A stretch of DNA of 64,000 nucleotides from Synechococcus sp. HK01-R (GTDB lineage: Bacteria; Cyanobacteriota; Cyanobacteriia; PCC-6307; Cyanobiaceae). Shown piece after piece: positions 27,068 through 34,167 of this stretch (position 1 is the stretch's first letter; each line of letters starts with the position of its first letter). Location: the NCBI RefSeq assembly GCF_014217855.1, contig NZ_CP059059.1, positions 1,860,001 through 1,924,000 on the forward strand, written 5' to 3'. Position numbers and translations under genes: made by a program. Under the pieces are notes generated by a model. The model was not told the origin of the DNA and did no database searches. It saw nothing but the letters and a program-made list of their open reading frames with translations.

Positions 27068-27963
27068 AGGAGTTAGCCGAGGGAAACTTCTGAGCCCGGA
27101 GCGCCGCCGGCTGGCTGTCATGGTCCTGCAGGAGCATTACCGGGCATCCCAGCGGATGGTTCGCCGTGTGGTTGGCCAGCACCGCAGCAGCCAGCGCCAT
27201 GGCGGCAAGGTCCTCAACATTGAGGAGGCAAGGCTCCGCCTTCGTCTCCGGGAGATTGCCGCGGTACACATCCGCTGGGGCCTGCGCATGGCCTACCGCC
27301 TGCTGCGGCGAGAGGGCTGGACGGTGAACTACAAGCGTGTGCAACGGCTTTGGCGGGAGGAAGGCCTGGAGCGGCCTACACCCAGGAAGCGAAAGCGGGC
27401 ATGGCCCGCAGATGGCTCGGCATGGCGTCATCGGGCTGAGCATCCCCACCATGTATGGGCCATGGATTTCCAGTTCGATGCCACGGCCGCCGGCTCAAGT
27501 TCCTGAACGTGATCGACGAGCACAGCCGCCTCTGCCTGGCGATCCGGGTGGGCAGGCGGTGCAAAGCCCAGAACGTGGAGGCGGTGCTTGAGGAACTCAC
27601 CAGCCTCGACCCGGCACCGGCATTCAACGGTCGGACAACGGGCCAGAGTTCATTGCCCAGGCTCTACGCGACTGGTGTGAGGCCAGCACCACTACCAGCA
27701 AGGCTTACAGCGCGCCTGGATCGATCTGGGAGAATGGATTCGCAGAATCGTTCAACGGCCGGTTCCGGGATGAGTTCCTCAACACCGATCTGTTGACCAC
27801 TGCTCCGGAAGCACAGATCCTGGCTGATCGTTGGCGCTGGCAGTACAACTCACTCAGGCCGCACTCGGCCCTCCAGGGGCGTACTCCCCTGGAGGCAGCT
27901 CAAGCAGCTGCTGCATAACCACCCACTCTCACTGCACCTGGACCAATAAAGGGGGTCACGTCA

Positions 27964-28310
27964 GTTCCACTGCCAGCTGAATGCTCGTTGGACCGTTAGC
28001 TTTGCCGTCGTCTCCGGCGTGAAGATCGCTGTGAACAACGTGGGCGTGTCGAACTCGCTCTACAAGGAGTTCCAGCGCAAAGGGCTGGAGAAGCTCTGGG
28101 CGCCGGTGGCCGATGGCCTCGCCATCGGTCGACCCATCATCGATGGGTCGTTTCCGTCAGCGTTTATCAGAAGAGGATCTCAAAAGGATCAATGAACTGA
28201 TCAAAGAGCGCGGTATGGGCATGCTGCTGGAGGCTGTGTTGTCACTGGATGACGACGACAACTCAGGTAACCCAGTCGCTGATGCCGGAATCCCGTTTTT
28301 GATCGACTGA
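27964..28310 (+). pseudogene. Possible transposase remnant
   Basis: Two short open stretches in different frames follow IS copy B. The first (27964-28196) includes VKIAVNNVGVSNSLYKEFQR. The second (to 28310) reads DPSSMGRFRQRLSEEDLKRI, which recalls the N-terminal DPSxxxRFRxRL segment of IS5/IS1182-type transposases. No full-length frame or ends are visible. If real, it is a further piece of mobile-element debris; I do not recognise the first part. Confidence 0.3.
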
Positions 28311-28519
28311 CTGTTGGAAAATGCGATCGCCGACGTTTGGAGGCGATGTATTGCTACAGCTCATCCATAAATCTATCTGTGCTGTAGCCAAAAGACTAAT
28401 CCGATACTATCATAGAGAGATTGGGCCTTTCATGTTCGCTAACCATGCTGTGGCCTTCATCTTTAAGAGTCACCGCAGCACTATAGATCGCCAAATCAAC
28501 CCCGTTTTTGTGATTAAGA

Positions 28520-29356
28520 ATGCAGCCCAGTATTTCCGAAGACAAGCACGCTCTCCCGGTATGCGCTGACATACTGTTGATGACAGGGCTGCATGAGGAG
28601 CTGCAATGGCTCAAGAAGGTATTTGACTGTGAATTCCAGCGCATGTCTGTACTTGGAACATCATATCTTCTTGCCAATTTCACCTTCTCTAATCGCAGTG
28701 TGACGATTGTTGCGCTCCGTCAACAGGAAAAGGGTCTGACCAGTTCGGCGATTACTGCCACTAAGGCAATGTGTCTATGGAGGCCAAAGTTGGCAGTGAT
28801 GACCGGAATCTGCGCAGGTGTCAAGGGTTCGGTGAACCTTGGTGATCTTGTCGTAGCTACTCAATTTTTCGAACACTCTAGTGGGCAATTGTTGCATAGA
28901 GGGTTGATTCCATTGCAGAATCGGGTCTCTCCACCGCCATGGGTGCTGGATTTTCTGATTTCCCTGACTGATACGACTAAGTTGCAAGAATTGGTTCGTC
29001 TTGGCTTTGGTTATTCAATGCCGAGCGAGGCAGAGCCGCGAATTCATTACGGCGCAATGGCATGTGGCCCACAGGTGATTAAGGATCAGTCCTACATCGA
29101 CATGCTCAAAGACAATGAAATTTCACTACTGGCTATCGATATGGAGTCGTATGGACTTGCTCTTGCTTCATCGATGTGCAGCACCTATCAGCGTCCTGTT
29201 ATTCCATTGGTTGTCATGGGTGTCTGTGATTGCGCGGATCTAGAGAAAACCAATGACTGGCATGACTATTGTTCATACTCTAGTGCCGCATTTATCCGTT
29301 CCGTTCTAGAGGTTGCCATTGGACGAGACAAGATCTGCAGTTGGATAAAAGAGTGA
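28520..29356 (+). CDS. Nucleoside phosphorylase-I family (MTAN/MTAP-like)
   Basis: A 278-residue cytosolic enzyme of the purine nucleoside phosphorylase / MTA-SAH nucleosidase superfamily. Recognisable pieces are ILLMTGLHEELQWL (N-terminal strand), MTGICAGVKGSVNLGDLVVA (phosphate/ribose-binding loop), AIDMESYGLALA (the xEMEx ribose-binding segment) and VCDCADLEK (catalytic Asp region). It is longer than standard MTAN (about 230). The gene is 7 bp upstream of an MtaD-type deaminase, so a role in cleaving methylthioinosine or a similar deaminated product is a reasonable inference. Exact substrate unproven. Confidence 0.75.
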   Translation: MQPSISEDKHALPVCADILLMTGLHEELQWLKKVFDCEFQRMSVLGTSYLLANFTFSNRSVTIVALRQQEKGLTSSAITATKAMCLWRPKLAVMTGICAGVKGSVNLGDLVVATQFFEHSSGQLLHRGLIPLQNRVSPPPWVLDFLISLTDTTKLQELVRLGFGYSMPSEAEPRIHYGAMACGPQVIKDQSYIDMLKDNEISLLAIDMESYGLALASSMCSTYQRPVIPLVVMGVCDCADLEKTNDWHDYCSYSSAAFIRSVLEVAIGRDKICSWIKE

Positions 29357-29363
29357 ACTATTA

Positions 29364-30704
29364 ATGAAAAATACCACGCAAATCGATACTCTTGTCTCAG
29401 GGGGTATCATTGTCACCATGGATCACAATCGGCGCGTCATCCATGATGGCGCGATTGCCATTAGCGGTGGTCAAATTGTAGCGGTGGGCGATCGACATGA
29501 GCTGCACTCGTCCTACGAAGCTCTGAATCACATCGATGCCAATGGTCGAACAGTGATACCTGGTCTGATCAATGGTCACGCCCATATTCCAATGACTCTG
29601 TTCCGTGGTTTAGCGGATGATGAGGACCTTGACGACTGGCTAGAACATACGATCTTTCCTGCAGAGGCGATGAATGTCGATGAAGCATTCGTCCGTTGCG
29701 GAACACGTCTGGGACTCGCAGAGCTGATCCGAGGAGGTGTCACCACTGTTTGCGATATGTACTACTACGAGAATGCAGTAGCTGAAGAGATGGTGGTCGC
29801 CGGATTACGCGGTGTACTTGGTCAAGTTCTTATCGATTTTCCCGCTCCGGATTGTGTCGATTACAACGCGGCGATGGACACTTTGCATCGCTTTGTCGAA
29901 CGTTGGCATGGACACCCTCTAATCACACCGTCCATTGCTCCGCACGCCCCCTACACCGTTGGGGATGACCATCTGATTGCAGCACACCGTTTCGCTATTG
30001 AGCACAATTGTCCACTGATCATCCATCTCGCAGAAACTCAGCACGAGGTGTTGGAGAGCATCCGCCTTAAAGGGCACAGACCTGTGGAGCATCTGGCGCG
30101 CCTTGGGGTACTCAGCGAGGCCATGGTGGCTGCCCATGTTGTCTGGGCTGACGACCACGAACTCGAGCTGCTGGCCCAGCATGGCGTCGGCGTGGTGCAC
30201 AACCCACAATCGAATATGAAACTTGCTTCAGGTGTAGCGCGTCTCCCGCAAATGTTGTCGCGCAATATAAGTGTCGGTCTCGGTACAGACGGATCAGCCT
30301 CCAACAACGACCTCAGCCTCTGGGAGGAAATTGATACGGCAGCCAAATTGCATAAGTTAATCACTCTTGATCCCAAGGTGGTGTCAGCGCAGGAAGCATT
30401 TGAGCTCGCCACCATTCATGGTGCAAGAGCCTTGCATTTGGATCACATGATTGGCTCTTTGGAGGTGGGCAAGCGTGCGGATATTGTCGTAATCCAGATG
30501 GATCCCATCGATCAAATCCCACTACGAAGCATCTACTCGGCACTGGTCTATGCCACGAAAGCGAATGATGTATGCGATTTGATGGTTGATGGACGTGTCC
30601 TCTTGCGTGATCGCCAGTTAACCACACTCGATGAGGATCTGATTAGAGAAGAAGGGCTTGTGCTTCGACGACAGATTATTGAACGGCTTCAGCCCTCTGT
30701 CTAA
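29364..30704 (+). CDS. mtaD: MtaD-like 5'-methylthioadenosine/SAH deaminase (amidohydrolase)
   Basis: A 446-residue metal-dependent amidohydrolase. The HxH metal motif is NGHAHIP near residue 71, further ligand regions are IIHLAETQHE and AAHVVWADDHEL, and the catalytic Asp region is LGTDGSASNNDLSLWEE. This pattern, including the SNNDL segment, is typical of MtaD/SsnA-type enzymes that deaminate methylthioadenosine or S-adenosylhomocysteine. Coupled to the upstream phosphorylase gene, it could form a deaminate-then-phosphorolyse salvage route. No such gene pair is expected as core in picocyanobacteria, so it may be island cargo. Confidence 0.85.
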   Translation: MKNTTQIDTLVSGGIIVTMDHNRRVIHDGAIAISGGQIVAVGDRHELHSSYEALNHIDANGRTVIPGLINGHAHIPMTLFRGLADDEDLDDWLEHTIFPAEAMNVDEAFVRCGTRLGLAELIRGGVTTVCDMYYYENAVAEEMVVAGLRGVLGQVLIDFPAPDCVDYNAAMDTLHRFVERWHGHPLITPSIAPHAPYTVGDDHLIAAHRFAIEHNCPLIIHLAETQHEVLESIRLKGHRPVEHLARLGVLSEAMVAAHVVWADDHELELLAQHGVGVVHNPQSNMKLASGVARLPQMLSRNISVGLGTDGSASNNDLSLWEEIDTAAKLHKLITLDPKVVSAQEAFELATIHGARALHLDHMIGSLEVGKRADIVVIQMDPIDQIPLRSIYSALVYATKANDVCDLMVDGRVLLRDRQLTTLDEDLIREEGLVLRRQIIERLQPSV

Positions 30705-31190
30705 CTACTCAGGATCTAAGAGTCGACCAATCTCAACCCCACCTCGCTGTTGCTCTTGTGGTGATCTTCAGGAATGGGTAGCGGCCCTGGCTCCTCGAGC
30801 TCATCAGCGTGTGGCGGCGCCGTGCTCGGCTTCCCCGACGCCTCCAAGCCTCAGCGACCGCCGCAGGCCGGTTCGAGATGAACACTGCGCCTCAGCATCT
30901 GACGCTCCACCTGTAGCACCGGTGGGTTGGCTGTAGGGCTGCAAGCCGTGCGCTACTAGTGCGGCCAAGGGGTGTTGGTTGTACAGGGGGCAGGGCTATT
31001 CCCGGGGTTGCAGCTGCTCACGGATCTGGGGGTAGTTCGTTCCGCCTTTTCTTCCAACGGGAACCATCACGGTGGCCCACCAAGGCCCGGCTGCGCCCCA
31101 GGATGCGTTTTGCCTGCCGCGGCATGTGTTCGGCGTGGGTAGGGTTTAGTTGTTCGACATCCAGGGCTGGATCACTAAACGCTGGCTGCG
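30705..31190. other. Gene-free stretch, no feature recognised
   Basis: About 490 bp between mtaD and the YhaV remnant. Short open frames on both strands have no recognisable protein pattern. In particular I found no SpoVT/AbrB-type antitoxin (PrlF) upstream of the toxin remnant. Confidence 0.5.
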
Positions 31191-31484
31191 GTGATGCGTT
31201 GGATGCTCAACGACATCCCCCAAGACCCCTGCCGCAACGAATACCGCCAGGGTTCCACCTTCGGCTCTGAGCACCGCCATTGGTACCGGGCCAAGTTCTT
31301 TCAGCAATACCGCCTCTTTTTCCGTTATCAGCGATCGAGAGTGATCGTTCTGGGGTGGGTGAACGGCACGGCCACCAAGCGGGCCTATGGCAGCTAGACA
31401 GATGCCTACCGAGTCTTTCAATCGATGCTGGCCAACGGTCATCCCCCCAGCGACTGGTAAGAACTCCTTCAGGAAGCAAGCTAG
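31191..31484 (+). pseudogene. YhaV-type toxin pseudogene
   Basis: The frame reads MLNDIPQDPCRNEYRQGSTF, HRHWYRAKFFQQYRLFFRYQ, VIVLGWVNGTATKRAYGS, then a TAG (31395), TDAYRVFQSMLANGHPPSDW, then a TAA (31458), ELLQEAS and a final TAG. This is the conserved core of YhaV, the RNase toxin of the PrlF-YhaV toxin-antitoxin system. Two nonsense codons inside otherwise well-kept sequence (likely Lys-to-stop and Gln-to-stop) and a missing N-terminal third show that it is dead. No partner antitoxin remains. Confidence 0.78.
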
Positions 31485-31538
31485 GTCAGCACGCGCTTCA
31501 AGCTGCTCACAGCAAATATCACCGATCCGAATAGCGAA

Positions 31539-33518
31539 TCATCTGGTTGACGCCACAAGCTTCAGTTGATCGCGCAGGGAATCCACCTGCTGAACCCGCA
31601 GCAGCAATGGTTCACCGGGCTCGGCGTTCGCAGGGCATTCCGCAGCTAGGTCCATGGCCAGCTCCTCGATTCGCACCAGGCCGAGCCGATCCTGGGGGCG
31701 GAGCCAGCGCAGAAAATCGGCTTGCCACTGCTCGCTGTTGTGAGCTTCAAACCACACCTGCTGCCAGTGACGCTGATCTTCCCGGGAGATCGCGATCCCC
31801 TCACGCACGGCGCTATCGAAACTATTGAGCAGCTCCTGCAGCGCATCTGGATTCAGGGGTATCTCGCCGCTCAGTTGGGCCTCAATTTGACGTTGCACCA
31901 CCAGATCTCCGTAGCGGCGGATGGGTGATGTGGCTTGGGCATAGGCGGATAAACCCAGGCTGAAGTGGGGCGCTGCTGCGGTGCCCATCAGACCGCGACT
32001 GAGGCAGCGCTTGATTGCCGCAAAGCGCACCGCCCCGTCGGGAAGCTCATCCAGTTGTGCAGGTGAAGGAAGATCCGCCGGCAACTGACTGCGGAAGGGC
32101 AAGGCCAAGTCGTGCTCCACGCCAAAACGAGCCGCCACCGCCCCCGCCAGGATCATGGCCTCAGCCACCATCAGCCGTGATGGACTTGGTTCGGTGATTT
32201 CAACGCTCGGTTGCTCGTCGTTGCGACAGCGGATCCTGCCCTCCGGCAGATCCATTAACAGCGCTCCATGACGGACCCGCCATTCGCGGCGTCGCTCGAG
32301 CAAGTCGTTGAGCTCCGCCAGATCGGCCTCTTCGGGCGGGGCAAGGTCGATCAACTCATCGGCATCCTCATAACTGAGCCGATAGCGCGGGCTCACCCAG
32401 CTCCGTTCGATGCTATAGGCCTCGATTTCACCGCTGTCATCCAGCTCTACCCAGGTGCTCCAAGCGGCATTGCGTTGCCCGGCCAGCAAGCTGAACGGAC
32501 CGGTGGAGAGGATTTCAGGGAACATCGGCAGGATGCCCCTGGCCAAATAAAGGCTGCTGCCCCGTCGTCGTGCCTCCAGATCCAGGGGGGAATCAGGTGC
32601 AACCAAGCGTCCGGGATCGGCTACATGGATCCAGATCCGAAGCCTGCCATCGGATCTGCGCTCCAGCGCCAGGCCGTCGTCGATATCGCGGGTGTCGTCA
32701 TCGTCGATCGTGACGCAGCGCTGGTGGGTGAGATCAAGGCGTTCAGCATCACCAGGCAGTTGCTGAGCGTGCTTGACCAGCAGGTGTTGAGCTTCTTCTT
32801 GAAGCGTTTGGCTGAATCCTTGGCACCAGCTCGTGCCGTCCATACTCATGAGCTGATGGCGGTCCCACTGGCCAAGTGCCGCCAGTAGATGGCGCAGGTC
32901 GCCACGATCTTCACCAAGGCGTAGGCGTCGGAGCGATCCCTGTAGGTCTGGATCCAGTGAATCGAGGCTGCGTTTGCCGGAGGCAAGTTCTTTGATCGCT
33001 GCGATCCAGTTTTGATGCGTGGGATCGAGTGTTGCCAATTCAACGGGTTGAGCGAGTTTCAGCAGCTGTCTCCAGCGTTCCTCTCTCCGCTCGATCAGCT
33101 TTTGATGCTGTCGCTCACGCCGTCTCATCCGCACATCGCTGAGACTGCGGGCGACCACTCCCTCCTGTTTGAGGCGGAACAGGTCTTGATCCGATTGCAG
33201 AGCTAGCCAGCATGCTGCGCGCTGAGCGGCTCCGTCTTCGGCGCACACCAACCCCGCGAATTCGTTCAGCTCAAGCGTCTCGCCGGATTCATGAAGTAAG
33301 ACCCATGTTTCGCCCCATTCGCGACGCATGGGACGGTGGTTGGCAAGGCTTTGCTCGTCAAATTGCCAAGGAGAAACCCCCAGCCTTGGCGGGGCTGATG
33401 CTCCGCTAGGCAGGGGGTGAAGGATCTGAATCTGACGGGCTGGAACAACCTGCTCCTTACCGCCAAATCCAACAGAAAGACGTACTTTGCTGCCCTGAAT
33501 GGATTGAACAACCGCCAA
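31539..33518 (-). CDS. RNB-domain exoribonuclease (RNase II/R family)
   Basis: A 659-residue 3'-5' exoribonuclease. The catalytic RNB domain (about residues 265-580) shows the Asp cluster CVTIDDDDTRDIDDGLALE and the downstream YAQATSPIRRYGDLVVQRQI motif. The N-terminal 250 residues are a divergent cold-shock/OB-like region. The start is uncertain: no ATG is near the front, and 33518 is a TTG. A conserved-looking GDLVGF lies just upstream in the same open frame, so a longer non-ATG start is possible. It is the last gene of the rpmG-rpsR-RNase operon. Confidence 0.88.
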   Translation of the reverse strand: MAVVQSIQGSKVRLSVGFGGKEQVVPARQIQILHPLPSGASAPPRLGVSPWQFDEQSLANHRPMRREWGETWVLLHESGETLELNEFAGLVCAEDGAAQRAACWLALQSDQDLFRLKQEGVVARSLSDVRMRRRERQHQKLIERREERWRQLLKLAQPVELATLDPTHQNWIAAIKELASGKRSLDSLDPDLQGSLRRLRLGEDRGDLRHLLAALGQWDRHQLMSMDGTSWCQGFSQTLQEEAQHLLVKHAQQLPGDAERLDLTHQRCVTIDDDDTRDIDDGLALERRSDGRLRIWIHVADPGRLVAPDSPLDLEARRRGSSLYLARGILPMFPEILSTGPFSLLAGQRNAAWSTWVELDDSGEIEAYSIERSWVSPRYRLSYEDADELIDLAPPEEADLAELNDLLERRREWRVRHGALLMDLPEGRIRCRNDEQPSVEITEPSPSRLMVAEAMILAGAVAARFGVEHDLALPFRSQLPADLPSPAQLDELPDGAVRFAAIKRCLSRGLMGTAAAPHFSLGLSAYAQATSPIRRYGDLVVQRQIEAQLSGEIPLNPDALQELLNSFDSAVREGIAISREDQRHWQQVWFEAHNSEQWQADFLRWLRPQDRLGLVRIEELAMDLAAECPANAEPGEPLLLRVQQVDSLRDQLKLVASTR

Positions 33519-33584
33519 CTGAGCTGATTTCTGGTCAGAAAATCCGACCAGATCCCCCTGTTGGCAGGCAGGAACAGCCAGGGA

Positions 33585-33806
33585 TCAACCCTCTGGATTC
33601 ACAAAAGGCAGAAGCGCCACGATGCGGGCACGCTTCACGGCGTTCGTGAGGTCTCGCTGTTGCTTGGCGGTGAGGCCGGTGAGACGACGGGGAAGGATCT
33701 TGCCGCGCTCAGTGATGAATTTCTTGAGCAGATCCACATCTTTGTAATCGATGGGATCGCCGGGCTTGATCGGAGAAAGACGCTTCTTGAAGAAGGAGCT
33801 GGACAT
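33585..33806 (-). CDS. rpsR: 30S ribosomal protein S18
   Basis: A 73-residue S18, component of the small subunit platform. It starts [20 protein letters not shown] and contains [20 protein letters not shown] and [18 protein letters not shown], all standard. It is 38 bp downstream of rpmG on the minus strand, the usual cyanobacterial order. Confidence 0.98.
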
Positions 33807-33844
33807 GAATCAGGAACGGTGGTGAACGGTGAAGACCTGCAGGG

Positions 33845-34039
33845 TCACTTGATCTCCTTGTGGGGAGTCGACTTGTTGCAGTGGGGACAGAACTTCTTGA
33901 TCTCCAGCCGTTCGGTGGTGTTCCGGCGATTCTTCTCGGTGGTGTAGCGGGACACACCGGGAGAGCGCTTGGCGGGATTGGACCGGCATTCGGTGCACTC
34001 GAGAGTGATCACGATCCGGACGCCCTTGTTCTTGGCCAT
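33845..34039 (-). CDS. rpmG: 50S ribosomal protein L33
   Basis: A 64-residue L33 starting [20 protein letters not shown]. Two CxxC-type pairs (CTEC and CPHC) form the zinc ribbon. Length is normal. It heads the rpmG-rpsR-RNase operon and is divergent from pheT with 128 bp between them. Confidence 0.98.
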   Translation of the reverse strand: MAKNKGVRIVITLECTECRSNPAKRSPGVSRYTTEKNRRNTTERLEIKKFCPHCNKSTPHKEIK

Positions 34040-34167
34040 AAAGGACGTTGCGCCGCAGTTGCGAAGCGAAGTGACAAACAACAAGCTTACAGGTCGGACT
34101 GTCCTGCTCCTCTGAGCACTCCTGGTGGTGGTGCTTCGTAGGATCACTCACCGTTCCGGCCGTGACG

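Larger units (their letters stand above)
26768..27918 (+). pseudogene. IS3-family transposase pseudogene (copy B)
   Basis: OrfA starts MKRIRHTPEQIIRKLKTAEQ and reads to a TAG at 26978 that opens the first mini-hairpin insert. A second insert at 27044 shifts the frame. OrfB then reads well (MAYRLLRREGWTVNYKRVQR, HHVWAMDFQFDATA). Small deletions near 27485 and 27630 shift the frame again, the latter around the second catalytic Asp (SDNGPEF region). The last part (SIWENGFAESFNGRFRDEFL and LRPHSALQGRTPLEAAQ) retains the third catalytic Glu region. Not functional as it stands. Confidence 0.88.
26694..27963 (+). mobile_element. Degenerate IS3-family element, copy B
   Basis: Ends TGACGTGGCCCC and GGGGGTCACGTCA form imperfect inverted repeats. 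Length is 1270 bp, normal for the family. It sits directly against the end of the partial element at 26372-26693. Flanks (CCAT left, GTTC right) show no target duplication, so the ends have been rearranged or decayed since insertion. Confidence 0.88.

Noticed and set aside
28321-28569. An 82-codon plus-strand frame before the phosphorylase gene
   Set aside because: Basic, irregular composition; it overlaps the start of the phosphorylase gene in another frame.
30841-30900. GCCGCAGGCC block resembling the mini-hairpin inserts
   Set aside because: Only one half of the pattern is present, so chance in GC-rich DNA is more likely.
18645-31538. CRISPR array or prophage inside the accessory island
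   Set aside because: No regularly spaced direct repeats, integrase, terminase or capsid-like genes are visible.
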